Shown here: positions 17,073-26,350 of the stretch, one piece after another
Layout of the letters: the number at the start of each line of letters is the position of its first letter
Position numbering within the stretch: position 1 is the first letter of the stretch
Origin: Synechococcus sp. AG-670-F04
GTDB taxonomy: Bacteria > Cyanobacteriota > Cyanobacteriia > PCC-6307 > Cyanobiaceae
NCBI GenBank assembly: GCA_003211515.1
Contig: QCSN01000013.1
Coordinates: forward strand, 1 to 45,791
Direction of reading: 5' to 3'
DNA: 45,791 nucleotides
The notes under the pieces: model-generated
Told to the model about the DNA's origin: nothing
The model's input: the letters and a program-made list of their open reading frames with translations, nothing else
The model's database searches: none
Translations under genes and position numbers: made by a program

Positions 17073-17510
17073 ATGGATCCTGGCCAGCTGACCAGCCCAC
17101 AGCCCCTGCAACAGAAGCGATTGCGAGTGGAGCTGCCATTGGCTGGTGAACGGGTCGCGGCTGGCTTCCCGTCGCCAGCCGATGACTACGTGGACGTGGG
17201 AATCGACCTCAATGAACAGCTGATTCGCCATCCCACCAGCACTTTTTTCCTGCGCGTCAGCGGTCATTCGATGAGCGGCGCAGGCATTCATGACGGTGAC
17301 CTTCTGGTGGTGGACCGAAGCCTGGATCCCCGACCGGGCCGGATTGTGATCGCCATTCTTGACGGGGCCTTCACGCTCAAGCGACTGACACTCCATCGCA
17401 ATCGGCTCCGGCTTGAGGCTGCGCATCCGGACTATCCCGTCATCGAGCTGCATCGCTGCGGCGACGTTCAGATCTGGGGCGTCGCCATCCACGTCATCCA
17501 TTCGCTCTAA
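17073..17510 (+). CDS. umuD: UmuD-like S24 peptidase, subunit of DNA polymerase V
   Basis: UmuD is a LexA-like protein that cleaves itself after RecA activation and then joins UmuC in translesion synthesis. The 145-residue product has the cleavage bond Ala30-Gly31 (VAAGFPSP), catalytic Ser66 in GHSMSGAGI and Lys103 in AFTLKRL. The spacing of 36 residues from cleavage site to serine and 37 from serine to lysine equals that of the E. coli enzyme. The start is ATG 17073, just behind the LexA box. umuC follows after five bases, forming a two-gene SOS operon. Confidence 0.93.
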   Translation: MDPGQLTSPQPLQQKRLRVELPLAGERVAAGFPSPADDYVDVGIDLNEQLIRHPTSTFFLRVSGHSMSGAGIHDGDLLVVDRSLDPRPGRIVIAILDGAFTLKRLTLHRNRLRLEAAHPDYPVIELHRCGDVQIWGVAIHVIHSL

Positions 17511-17515
17511 ACGCC

Positions 17516-18859
17516 ATGGCCCAGGCAACGGTGTTGATCGACGGCAACAATTTCTACGCCTCTTGTGAACAGAGTCTCGATCCAGCGCTGATTGGTCGTC
17601 CCGTGGTTGTGCTGTCCAACAACGACGGCTGCATCGTGGCCAGAAGCGCTGAAGCCAGGGCGCTCGGATTTGCCATGGGAACGCCTTATTTCAAGGCCCG
17701 CCGGGAACTGGAACAGCACAACGTTGTTGTGCGGAGCTCGAACTACGCCCTCTACGCAGACATGAGTCAGCGCATGATGAGCCTGTTGGAAGCCCACACC
17801 GAAAACCTCGAGGTGTATTCCATCGATGAAGCATTCGCGAAACTGCATCGGCCAACCCATGAGAGCCTGCGTCCCTGGGCGATGCGCTTGCGCGCCAGAC
17901 TTAAACAGGATCTTGGGCTGCCCATCGCCATCGGACTGGGCGCCAGCAAAGCGCAGGCGAAATTGGCCAACCGCCTGGCCAAACAAATCCCCAACCATGC
18001 CGGAATCTTTGATCTCGGTCAGTGCGATCAACCGGAACGATGGCTAGAGAGCATCGCCATCGAAGATGTTTGGGGTATTGGTCGCAAGCTGGCCCACTGG
18101 TGTCGTTTGCGGGGGGTCACCAATGCCCGCTTGCTGCGCGATATGCCCAGTGGAGAACTGAAGATGAAATGTGGCGTGGTTGGCCTGCGCCTGCAACGGG
18201 AACTCCGTGGCGAGGCGTGTCTTCCACTCGATCTGACACCCGCACCGAAGCAGGAAACCTGTGTGAGCCGCAGCTTCAGTAGACCGATCACCAACATTGA
18301 TGATCTGCGCCAGGCGATTGCAAACTATGTGGTGCGTGCGGCCGAAAAACTTCGCAAGCAACAACAACGGGCTGGTGCATTGACCGTGTACACCAGAACC
18401 AGCCCGTTCATTTCAACGTTCTACAGCCAAACAGCAAGCATCCGACTCGATCTGCCAAGCAATGACACCAGCGTGCTGCTGAAAGCCGCCATTCCGCTTG
18501 TTGAGCACATTTTCAGGCCCAACCGGGACCTTGCCAAGGCAGGTGTTCTGATGCAAAACCTGCAAGGGACGGACATCCTGCAGGCGCACCTGATGGTGCC
18601 GATGACAGATGCGCAGCATCACAAACGGGAAGGCCTGATGCAAACCGTTGATCAGCTCAACCGTCGCTACGGCAATGGCACAATTCAATGGGCCGCCACC
18701 GGTCTGAAGCCGAGCTGGACGATGCGCCGCGAACGCCTCAGCCGAGCAGCGACGACCCGTCTCAGTGATATTCCTGTGGTGCACACCGATCAGAGACGTC
18801 CTCCTGCCATCCAGTCCAGACAGGCGCAACATTCAGCGCCGACGGAAGGCAGTGGTTAG
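17516..18859 (+). CDS. umuC: UmuC, Y-family DNA polymerase V catalytic subunit
   Basis: UmuC copies past lesions at low fidelity. The 447-residue product has the Y-family palm residues: Asp9 in VLIDGNNFYASCE, and Asp104-Glu105 in EVYSIDEAF. It also has the NNDGCIVARS and SNYALYADMS finger motifs, the GLGASKAQAKLANRLAK region, the helix-hairpin-helix VWGIGRKLAHW, and a little-finger domain from about residue 245 (ETCVSRSFSRPI). Length exceeds E. coli UmuC by about 25 residues, owing to a basic tail. It is under control of the LexA box through umuD. Confidence 0.94.
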   Translation: MAQATVLIDGNNFYASCEQSLDPALIGRPVVVLSNNDGCIVARSAEARALGFAMGTPYFKARRELEQHNVVVRSSNYALYADMSQRMMSLLEAHTENLEVYSIDEAFAKLHRPTHESLRPWAMRLRARLKQDLGLPIAIGLGASKAQAKLANRLAKQIPNHAGIFDLGQCDQPERWLESIAIEDVWGIGRKLAHWCRLRGVTNARLLRDMPSGELKMKCGVVGLRLQRELRGEACLPLDLTPAPKQETCVSRSFSRPITNIDDLRQAIANYVVRAAEKLRKQQQRAGALTVYTRTSPFISTFYSQTASIRLDLPSNDTSVLLKAAIPLVEHIFRPNRDLAKAGVLMQNLQGTDILQAHLMVPMTDAQHHKREGLMQTVDQLNRRYGNGTIQWAATGLKPSWTMRRERLSRAATTRLSDIPVVHTDQRRPPAIQSRQAQHSAPTEGSG

Positions 18860-19139
18860 TGACCCACTAAATGCCAAAAGAAAGATAACGAGCAAAAGCC
18901 AAGAATGAATCAATGGCAATTCTTGACATCAAAAAGCAACAAAAGGCTGGTCAGATTGAACACTATTGAGAGGAAGATTCCTTCACGTCAAGAACGGTAC
19001 AGCTGAAGAAAACGGGATGCAAACTCAATCGTCGCAACGGCTTGACGAGAAGCATCAATGCTTCCAATTAAATCCGTTTATGAATACACAAATACTCCAA
19101 AATTCGCACCTAATAAGGTGACCCGTTGGCATCGTGCTA

Positions 19140-19439
19140 TTAAACAGCTTGTTGTAGAAGTTGCACCAGTTTCTCTCTTGTGCTCAAGAGTAAAACCATC
19201 CGCTCACCATGGGCATTCAGCCCGATCTGCTCACGAATCAGATCTGTGCTCGCCAGCGCTGAACCACAGGTTTCCACCACCAACACAGGCAGGGTGCTGG
19301 AGTTTCCATGAATCGACTGAACATCAAGCGCCTGTCGAACAGCTCGCTGCGCTCGATCGCTGCCAAGACGTTCAACAAACTGCGGCCAGAGGTGGTTCAC
19401 AGGGCTACAGCCGGCAAAATCAACGCGAGAATCACTCAT
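19140..19439 (-). CDS. Hypothetical protein, 99 residues
   Basis: The product reads MSDSRVDFAGCSPVNHLWPQ, then RLGSDRAQRAVRQALDVQ, a hydrophobic strand LPVLVVETCGSALA and a C-terminal helix ending KLVQLLQQAV. It is soluble. Its ATG overlaps the TGA of the upstream gene (ATGA, 19436-19439), which supports both being real and coupled. I do not recognise a domain. Confidence 0.5.
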   Translation of the reverse strand: MSDSRVDFAGCSPVNHLWPQFVERLGSDRAQRAVRQALDVQSIHGNSSTLPVLVVETCGSALASTDLIREQIGLNAHGERMVLLLSTREKLVQLLQQAV

Positions 19440-19696
19440 GAACCGGGTAGAAGCGATATAGCATCCGAAATCATCTGAGCAGAAACTGGAATCCGTTCCA
19501 GCGGATCTGCATTGTCGAGATACGCATCAAAAGAGGCAAAACGTTCAACATAGGGCTGAGATGCATGGGCAGCACAGGCCGCGATCCAATCGCCATCCTC
19601 TGGTTTAACCAGCACATAAGCCTGGAGAACCTCCTCCAGGTCAGCGCCATCACCAATTCCCTGACCGTTCCAGATCGCTTCAAAAAACTCGGACAT
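19436..19696 (-). CDS. Acidic hypothetical protein, 86 residues
   Basis: From ATG 19696 the product is strongly acidic and helix-rich (LEEVLQAYVLVKPEDGDWIA, ERFASFDAYLDNADPLERI). There is no signal peptide or membrane segment. It overlaps the downstream gene by four bases. The two form a small minus-strand operon between umuC and dnaG. Family unknown. Confidence 0.6.
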   Translation of the reverse strand: MSEFFEAIWNGQGIGDGADLEEVLQAYVLVKPEDGDWIAACAAHASQPYVERFASFDAYLDNADPLERIPVSAQMISDAISLLPGS

Positions 19697-19959
19697 GCAC
19701 AGCAGGCATGATTCACCACTCTAGGAAACACACCAAGACGATTCTCGCAACAGCCAACAGATCTCACATAGAGCCTACGGAGCGAAGCAACACAAAAAAC
19801 ATTGCCAACAGAGAGGCGCTGCTACCCGCGTCTTGTATGAGTCACAACGACGAGGGAAGCAAGAAACAGATCAAAAGGTGTTGGTCCAATTAATCACTGA
19901 ACCCCCTGAACCACCCTGCAGGTGAACTTGCCATCACCAGAGGGTTTAAAAACACAACA

Positions 19960-22014
19960 TCAGTCCGTGTTCGCGACAACACTCGTATAACCAGCGCAAC
20001 GCTGGTTATCCAGATGATGAATATGTTGCCGTTCGCTGTAGTACAGCTCCTGGTAGCGCAAAGCATCACGATTCAATTCGTCAAACAACTGCTGAATTTT
20101 CGATTCCATATCCGTCTCCGACTCCGCTTCATTCCTTTCACGCTCAATCAATACAGCAATGCACCGCTCAAGGGTTTGCAGACGTTGTCCTCCCCATGCC
20201 TCCAGCAGGTGCCTGCAACGCTTCAGGCTTTTCTGCCGTTCCAGCAACGCCGTGGTGCCACGCAACTGCACAAGCGGTTCCGCCAAGGAGACCCGCTGGA
20301 GTTCTCCGGGTTCAAGCAGCGGGGTGAGTCGGCTGACAAGGGCGCTGTTCTCCAGAAGCAGCTGATCAGTCAAAAGACGGGGCAGATCCAGATCCGCCAG
20401 TTCATCTCCTGCGTCGTCGCCGCGACTGATGCCTTCGAGACGACCGGCTCCGAGATTGGTTTCCTCCAGTTCTGTAATCGTGGCCCAGAGAAGACGGTGA
20501 TGTTGCAGGGCGAAATCTTCGAGCTCCCGCCGCCGCAACTCCTGGCGTATGGCTGAGCGGTGTCTGGGACAGTGCAAATAGAGACGCAACAGATCAGCCT
20601 CGCAACGTTCCCGTTGCCCGGCCTCTCCAGGCTGTTCATGGCGACTGGAGCGACCATGCCAGCGTTGTCCTTTGACTTGCTTGCGAAGATCCTCCTCGAG
20701 CTGAAGGGCGAGTCGGGCCTGGCCACCGCTCAATCGTTCGGCAACACGCTGCAGGTAATGGGTGCGAACAGCGGACTGAGGAAGTTTCCCCAACAGGGCA
20801 ACGAGATCCGTAACGGCCTGCTGGAATTGATCGGCACGGTTGAGATCACGACCTTCCAGGGACTGCTCGATCTGCCAGTCCAACCAGAGCGGAGCCTGAT
20901 CGAGAAGAGCGCGGTAGTCACCCGGTCCATGCGCCTGGAGAAATTCGTCGGGGTCCTTTCCGGAAGGGAGGTGGAGGACCCGTAACTCCAACTGCCCCTG
21001 CAAGGCCAGCTGCTCCACTTCACCGATGGCCCGATTGGCAGCACGAACGCCAGCACCATCGGCATCAAAGTTGAGAACGAGCCGTTTGCCGTCGCAACAA
21101 CGGCACAGCTGCGTGATCTGCTGGCTGCTGAGCGCTGTGCCCAACGAAGCAACAGCATTGGTGATGCCTGCGGCATGCAGTGCGATGACATCGAAATAAC
21201 CCTCCACCACCACAGCGCGGTCATCTTTTCGAATGGCGTTGGCGGCCTTGTCGAGACCAAACAGATGCTTGCCCTTCTCAAACAGTTCGGTCTCAGGTGA
21301 ATTGAGATACTTCGGCTCCGCCCCATCAAGACTGCGACCACCGAAGCCGATGACCCGTCCCTGGCGGTCGTGAATCGGCACCATCACCCGATGACGAAAC
21401 CGGTCGTAAAAACCGTTCCCACCCTTGCGCGGAACCACCAGACCAGCGGCATCCAGCACCTCGGCGGAAAGACCCTCCACCTGTTGAAGATGCTTGAGCA
21501 AACCATCCCACTGATCCGGTGCGTAGCCCAGAGAGAAGGACTCCTGGGTTGCAGGACTCAGGCCACGGTCTGATGTCAGGTATTGGAGAGCCTGTTGACC
21601 TGCGGGAGAGCGCAACTGGGAACGGAACCAACCGCTCGCCAGAGCCATCGCCCGTTGAAGGGTCTCGCGCCGGGACAACTGCTGACGCAGACGCTCCTGC
21701 TGTGGCCCATCGACCGTTTCAACGGGAAGCTGATACTTCCGGGCCAGCTCCAGAACCACATCACTGAAGCTCTGACGCTGGAACTCCATCAGAAATTTGA
21801 TGGAATTGCCGCCAGCACCACAGGAGAAGCAGTAGTAAAACTGCTTGGCTGGCGACACCGTCATCGACGGCTTGCTGTCGTCGTGAAACGGACAGATACC
21901 GACGAATTCACGTCCCTTTTTCTTGAGGACGACGTGCTCCCCGACCACGTCAACAATGTCTGCCCGCTCCTTGACGGCCTCGATCGTGCGCGGGTGCAGA
22001 CGTGCATTCAGCAT
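19960..22014 (-). CDS. dnaG: DNA primase DnaG
   Basis: DnaG makes RNA primers for the replication fork. The 684-residue protein starts at ATG 22014 (MLNARLHPRTIEAVKERADI); a TTG at 22080 is in frame but its residues are not family-like. The CHC2 zinc finger is seen in CPFHDDSKPSM and FYYCFSCGAGG (residues about 40-70). The catalytic core has DRFRHRVMVPIHDRQGRVIGF, and the TOPRIM part has VVVEGYFDVIALHAAG and NFDADGAGVRAANRA with its acidic metal ligands. The C-terminal third, helical, corresponds to the DnaB-binding domain. The gene stands alone on the minus strand. Confidence 0.96.
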   Translation of the reverse strand: MLNARLHPRTIEAVKERADIVDVVGEHVVLKKKGREFVGICPFHDDSKPSMTVSPAKQFYYCFSCGAGGNSIKFLMEFQRQSFSDVVLELARKYQLPVETVDGPQQERLRQQLSRRETLQRAMALASGWFRSQLRSPAGQQALQYLTSDRGLSPATQESFSLGYAPDQWDGLLKHLQQVEGLSAEVLDAAGLVVPRKGGNGFYDRFRHRVMVPIHDRQGRVIGFGGRSLDGAEPKYLNSPETELFEKGKHLFGLDKAANAIRKDDRAVVVEGYFDVIALHAAGITNAVASLGTALSSQQITQLCRCCDGKRLVLNFDADGAGVRAANRAIGEVEQLALQGQLELRVLHLPSGKDPDEFLQAHGPGDYRALLDQAPLWLDWQIEQSLEGRDLNRADQFQQAVTDLVALLGKLPQSAVRTHYLQRVAERLSGGQARLALQLEEDLRKQVKGQRWHGRSSRHEQPGEAGQRERCEADLLRLYLHCPRHRSAIRQELRRRELEDFALQHHRLLWATITELEETNLGAGRLEGISRGDDAGDELADLDLPRLLTDQLLLENSALVSRLTPLLEPGELQRVSLAEPLVQLRGTTALLERQKSLKRCRHLLEAWGGQRLQTLERCIAVLIERERNEAESETDMESKIQQLFDELNRDALRYQELYYSERQHIHHLDNQRCAGYTSVVANTD

Positions 22015-22158
22015 GGGGACATTCTGCAAAGCCAGCCCACCTGCCGCAGCGATTGACGGGGAATTCAGCTCCTCAGCCAACGCTCAGGGAATCACCAGTG
22101 AATCCACCCATCGCTCGCCGTCCCACCGACAACAGTGATGAAAGAGGCAGACAGCGTG

Positions 22159-22344
22159 ATGGTGCGAAGCCAGATCAGATTTCTGAAGGCACTTGTGGTG
22201 ACATCCTTGGCCGGACTGATGGTCAGTCTTGTGACAAGCGTGGATCAATCCAGCAATCGACGACCAGCGACCCAAAAATTTCCGCAATCGATTTCAGCCC
22301 ATGACACCTATCGCGTGACCTATACACCGGCCGATTTCCTCTGA
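22159..22344 (+). CDS. Small membrane-anchored hypothetical protein
   Basis: The product of about 61 residues has one hydrophobic segment (FLKALVVTSLAGLMVSLVTSV) preceded by basic residues, then a polar tail ending TYRVTYTPADFL, which suggests an anchored or exported periplasmic peptide. AAAGAGG lies 11 bases before the chosen ATG 22159; ATG 22138 and GTG 22135 are alternatives. It is divergent from dnaG. I do not recognise the family. Confidence 0.5.
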   Translation: MVRSQIRFLKALVVTSLAGLMVSLVTSVDQSSNRRPATQKFPQSISAHDTYRVTYTPADFL

Positions 22345-22436
22345 AACGCCAAAAATATTTAGGCACCACACACTGAAAAAGGAACGATTTAAAACGAACA
22401 ACAGTGGCATTACTGTTGAATTCGTCGAGGCACGAG

Positions 22437-22460
22437 ACGATTAAGAGGACGATTAAGAGG
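22437..22460. repeat. 12-bp tandem repeat, two copies
   Basis: ACGATTAAGAGG occurs twice head to tail, followed by ACAAT. The second AGAGG lies 12 bases before the ATG at 22472 and could act as its ribosome binding site. Confidence 0.7.
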
Positions 22461-22471
22461 ACAATCTAAAT

Positions 22472-22678
22472 ATGATTAGCAAGACAAGCAAAGGCAATAA
22501 CAAACTCCTGGGAAGAACAACAAAGAACTGAAAGCCAATATTTCTGAACCGGAGAAGCACCACAGATCCGAACGACCTGGAATCTGCATGGGGACAACTC
22601 GAGCCAAGCTGGGGCAACACACAAGCTGATGGATCAAGCTTCAGACTGCTGCTCTCTAACGGGTTCAATCTGAATTGA
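22472..22678 (+). pseudogene. Small ORF with one in-frame TGA
   Basis: The frame runs from ATG 22472 to TGA 22676-22678 and is interrupted only by a TGA at codon 20 (22529-22531). The segment after it looks coding (DPNDLESAWGQLEPSWGN, then SSFRLLLSNGFNLN). Its final TGA overlaps the TTG start of the following transporter gene (TTGA), the same junction as at two other coupled gene pairs here. Either the gene was broken by a point mutation, or translation starts after the TGA at a codon I cannot identify. There is no reason to invoke selenocysteine. Confidence 0.4.
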
Positions 22679-23592
22679 CGCAAGGTGTGAACTGGTCGAC
22701 CTGGAAAAACAATCTGGCTCTGGGCATGCCCTGCGTGCTGAGTTCGCTTGCCTTCAGCCTGATGACGATCTGCGTCAAACAGCTGGGTGATCGTCTGCCG
22801 GTCGCCGAAATCGTCTTCTTCCGGGCACTGATCAGCATTGTCCTCACCCTGATTGGCCTACGCGTCGCCAAGGTCTCGCCATGGGGTCAACATCACGGGC
22901 TCCTGATGTTGCGAGGCCTGTGCGGAAGTATTGCTCTGCTGTGTTTCTTTGAAGCAATCGCAAATCTGCCTCTGGCATCGGCCACGGTGTTGCAATACAC
23001 CTATCCAACATTCACAGCGCTGGCTGCCTGGCTGATGTTGGGAGAAAGGCTGCGAAAACGGATCATGCTTGCTGTCCTGATCGGCTGGATTGGAATCACG
23101 CTTGTGGTTCGTCCGAGCTGGCTCGACGCAGGAGTTGGGCCTCTGCCGATCACAGCCGTGATGATTGGGTTGGGCGGTGCACTGTTCACGGCACTGGCTT
23201 ACGTCTGCGTTCGACGATTGTCGGCCGATGAACATCCACTGGTGATCATCTTTTACTTTCCGCTGCTTTCGGTTCCGATCACATTGCCAACCATGCTGCA
23301 AAAGGGTTTATGGCCCCAAGGAATGGAATGGCTGTGGTTGATCGGAATTGGTGTGTTAACGCAACTGGGGCAGATCTGGGTGACGCAAGCCTTAAGCGGC
23401 TTACCGGCCGCAAGAGCAACATCGATCAATTACGTGCAGGTGTTATTTGCTGCAATCTGGGGCTGGTTGTTTTTTTCAGAGCAAATGAACCTATGGATCA
23501 TCACTGGAGCAGCATTGATTCTGATCGCGACATTAATCAGTTTATCGGCACGGATTGAGAACCAAGCCATCGGCAAAATCGGGGCAACGTAA
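22675..23592 (+). CDS. DMT superfamily (EamA) transporter
   Basis: The 305-residue product has about ten hydrophobic segments in two EamA halves. In the first, AEIVFFRALISIVLTLIGL and LMLRGLCGSIALLCFFEA with PLASATVLQYTYPTFTALAAW are typical EamA features. In the second, LSGLPAARATSINYVQVLFA and WGWLFFSEQMN (with its Glu) repeat the pattern. Such proteins export metabolites, amino acids or drugs; the substrate is not predictable. The start is TTG 22675, overlapping the stop of the preceding small ORF. The last 56 bp overlap the end of the convergent antiporter gene. Confidence 0.87.
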   Translation: MTQGVNWSTWKNNLALGMPCVLSSLAFSLMTICVKQLGDRLPVAEIVFFRALISIVLTLIGLRVAKVSPWGQHHGLLMLRGLCGSIALLCFFEAIANLPLASATVLQYTYPTFTALAAWLMLGERLRKRIMLAVLIGWIGITLVVRPSWLDAGVGPLPITAVMIGLGGALFTALAYVCVRRLSADEHPLVIIFYFPLLSVPITLPTMLQKGLWPQGMEWLWLIGIGVLTQLGQIWVTQALSGLPAARATSINYVQVLFAAIWGWLFFSEQMNLWIITGAALILIATLISLSARIENQAIGKIGAT

Positions 23593-24886
23593 AACCCTGG
23601 AAGCAAAGATTGACAATCACAACAATAAAAATAAGCGTTTTAATATAATCTTGCAGGTTCAATAACTCAACGCCGGCCAATCCCGTCACAGATGGTAGTT
23701 GGCGCGCCAACTCGTAGGTTAGAGCCAAAGGCACAGCCCCTCTGAGGCCACACCAACATATCAATGCGACATTCTGATCAGACAAGGGAGAGAGACGTCG
23801 GAAGGCAAGCACACTCAGAGGACGAACAACAATCATCAATCCGAAGGCAATGCATACACCCGGCACGGCATACATCAGAACATTAGATGGGTCAAAAAGA
23901 AGCCCGAACAAGAGAAAGATTGTCAATTCCATCATCGAACTAAATGACTCCAAACTGTCTTCTAATAATTCATGGGTTATATGAGGATTATTGTAAATAT
24001 TATTCGACAGAAATAAGCCTGTAACAAAACAAGCAACATACCCAGATCCCCCAATCAATGTTGTAAATCCAAACGAAGCCATCGCAATTGAAAGACCAAG
24101 TACCAGAACCTGATCACGGCTTGTCAACACACTTTTCAAAATATATTGAGAGAGATAGGAGAGAATAAGCCCACAGAGAATACCGCTACCCAAATTTCTC
24201 AGAAAAACCTGAATTTCCATGGCAACGGGCACAAACTTATCAACGTTACTGTTGTTCAAGGCAGTAAAAATTCCAGCCGAAAGGGTTAAAAACAAGATCG
24301 CAGCCGGATCATTCAGTGATGATTCAAATTGAAGAACGGACCGAACTCTTTTTGGGACAAATTTTTCGACATTCTTCAACATGCTGATGGTGGCCCCGGC
24401 ATCTGTAGAAGCCAGACAGGCGGCCATCAAAAAACAGGCTGATATGGGCAAGGATGGAATTGAAGGAAGCACATGGTGAACACCAACAACCACCAGCCAA
24501 ATCAACAGGGCAAGCAAACACGAAGAGAGAATTACTCCACCAGCAGCGAGAAGAACTCCGAATAAAACCAATCCACGCAAAGAGAAAAAATTGGTAGACA
24601 ATCCTGAATAGAACAACAAAAGTGATAGGGACGAGGCATGCAGAACCTCAACCATTGTCTCACTCAACAGAGAATCAAAAAGCGGGATATTGACCATTAT
24701 CCCCAAGAGCAATACTCCAAGAATTGCTGGTAATCCAAGACGAATAGAAAGCTTCGTTGCCAGCAGAGCTCCCAGGAAGAAAACAGCAACCAAGGCAACA
24801 ATTCCAGCCACGGGAATCTGTAGATGCGGCTCCATAGCAACGGATTCCGACACGGAGAACAAATTCAACAAAGCAAGATCAACCAT
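23537..24886 (-). CDS. CPA1-type cation/proton antiporter
   Basis: The 449-residue protein has 11-13 hydrophobic segments and the hallmark FESSLNDPAAILF motif (near residue 187), with the acidic pair that binds the exchanged ions in NhaP-type Na+(K+)/H+ antiporters. GLRGAVPLALTYELARQ near the C-terminus is also typical of this family. Marine cyanobacteria use such antiporters for sodium and pH homeostasis. There is no cytoplasmic regulatory domain. Its ATG overlaps the TGA of the AGCS symporter gene by one base, so both are cotranscribed. Ion specificity cannot be read from the sequence. Confidence 0.87.
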   Translation of the reverse strand: MVDLALLNLFSVSESVAMEPHLQIPVAGIVALVAVFFLGALLATKLSIRLGLPAILGVLLLGIMVNIPLFDSLLSETMVEVLHASSLSLLLFYSGLSTNFFSLRGLVLFGVLLAAGGVILSSCLLALLIWLVVVGVHHVLPSIPSLPISACFLMAACLASTDAGATISMLKNVEKFVPKRVRSVLQFESSLNDPAAILFLTLSAGIFTALNNSNVDKFVPVAMEIQVFLRNLGSGILCGLILSYLSQYILKSVLTSRDQVLVLGLSIAMASFGFTTLIGGSGYVACFVTGLFLSNNIYNNPHITHELLEDSLESFSSMMELTIFLLFGLLFDPSNVLMYAVPGVCIAFGLMIVVRPLSVLAFRRLSPLSDQNVALICWCGLRGAVPLALTYELARQLPSVTGLAGVELLNLQDYIKTLIFIVVIVNLCFQGFTLPRFCRWLGSQSVPIN

Positions 24887-26244
24887 CAGCCTGAAGATGC
24901 ACCCTTGATCAGGGAGTCATGATCGATCCGCTCAAATCCTGATCGCATAAATCGGAAAATAGTGGATGAAAAGATTAACAGTCCGAGCAAATTTGGCATG
25001 CAGGCAAGGGAAACAATAATGGTGTTAGTTTGCATAGAAATTTGAGTAGGCAGAAAATGAAAAACCATAATCATCAACACCCAAAACGAACGGAACAACC
25101 ATCGATGCGCTGTCCCAAAAAGGAAATCAAAGCAACGTTCCCCAATCACATAATATGCAATAATCGTCGTGAAACCCATTGAAAAGCCAACCAACAAAAA
25201 AAGCAGGCCAGATCCCTCCCAACCCCAATCCAAAGCTGCCCATATCAATTGAACAGGTGAATTTACGTCCAGATAACTTCCACTCATCACGATGAGCAGT
25301 GCAATCATTATTACAAAAATGAGCTCAAAAAAACTGATTGCGACAGCCGTAAAGGCCTGAGACAGGGGATCTGCAGGTTCAGAGGCTGTTTGAAGCATCA
25401 CCTCACGGCCCAGCCCTGCTCCATTGGTCAACACTCCAAGCCTGACGCCATGACCGATCACGGCTGCCAGAGATCCAGCCATGATCGCTTTCAAACTCAA
25501 GGCATCACGAAGGATCAATGTCGCGGCCGTTGGAATGTCTGAGGCGTGCATCAGCAACGTTGATGTACACATCACAACACTCAAACCCAATGCTAGTGGT
25601 GAGAGAAAAATACATGCTTTGACAATGCGCCTCAAACCACCAGAGATAATTAGTGCGCTTAAAACTGAAATCAATACACATGTCCATAACTCAGGGATGC
25701 CAACCCAATGCTGAAATGCGACGCCGATGACTTTGGCCTGAAAAAAATTACCTGAATAAAGTGTTGACAGTAATGTGAAAAATGCAAAAACAATTGCAAA
25801 CCACTTCAACCCCTTGGGCATTTTAGCCTGAAGGTAATACATAGGTCCACCAACCCATTCACCACAATCGTTCTTCAAGCGGTAAGTGAATGAGAGATAG
25901 GCCTCCGCAAACCGAGGTGCAAAACCAAGCATGATGGACACACACGCCCAAAACACAACGCCTGGACCACCTATGTAAATCGCTAAAGCTGTACCAACGA
26001 AATTGCCAACACCAATGATGGCTGAGCTATTCAAAATAACAGATTGCCATGCTGGCAATACATCCAAGCGTCGCGACGATGGTGTCCGCAGACTTCGTTT
26101 AAAAAAATGCAAAATCTTCGGCAACTTCCAGATTGTCTGGAAATCAATCGCCAGAGTCATGAAGAGGCCGACGAACAGAATCCAATCCCCCAATACACCC
26201 CAAATGAAAGTATTTATTCCGTAAAATAAATAGTGGATTTCCAT
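24886..26244 (-). CDS. AGCS family sodium:amino-acid symporter
   Basis: The 452-residue membrane protein belongs to the alanine or glycine:cation symporter family. Typical motifs are IIGVGNFVGTALAIYIGGPG (N-terminal unwound helix), FAPRFAEAYLSFTYR, GGPMYYL, and GVRLGVLTNGAGLGREVMLQ in the middle, corresponding to the family's NEAGxG loop, here with N-GAG rather than NEAG. It would take up alanine, glycine or a related compound with Na+. The start is ATG 26244. It is followed by the antiporter, which could recycle the sodium taken up. The altered NEAG motif suggests a changed substrate. Confidence 0.85.
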   Translation of the reverse strand: MEIHYLFYGINTFIWGVLGDWILFVGLFMTLAIDFQTIWKLPKILHFFKRSLRTPSSRRLDVLPAWQSVILNSSAIIGVGNFVGTALAIYIGGPGVVFWACVSIMLGFAPRFAEAYLSFTYRLKNDCGEWVGGPMYYLQAKMPKGLKWFAIVFAFFTLLSTLYSGNFFQAKVIGVAFQHWVGIPELWTCVLISVLSALIISGGLRRIVKACIFLSPLALGLSVVMCTSTLLMHASDIPTAATLILRDALSLKAIMAGSLAAVIGHGVRLGVLTNGAGLGREVMLQTASEPADPLSQAFTAVAISFFELIFVIMIALLIVMSGSYLDVNSPVQLIWAALDWGWEGSGLLFLLVGFSMGFTTIIAYYVIGERCFDFLFGTAHRWLFRSFWVLMIMVFHFLPTQISMQTNTIIVSLACMPNLLGLLIFSSTIFRFMRSGFERIDHDSLIKGASSG

Positions 26245-26350
26245 TCACTACTACGAGCACATCTCCCTAGCTTGAAGGATGGACGCTCAAAAAACAAATC
26301 CTTGAAGCAATCGAACGCGCAACAGCCCCACGCTCAAGCAACGCGATCAC

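Noticed and set aside
22472-22678. Selenocysteine reading of the in-frame TGA
   Set aside because: No SECIS-like hairpin is evident after the TGA and cyanobacteria of this group are not known to encode selenocysteine; a mutation or a later start is simpler.
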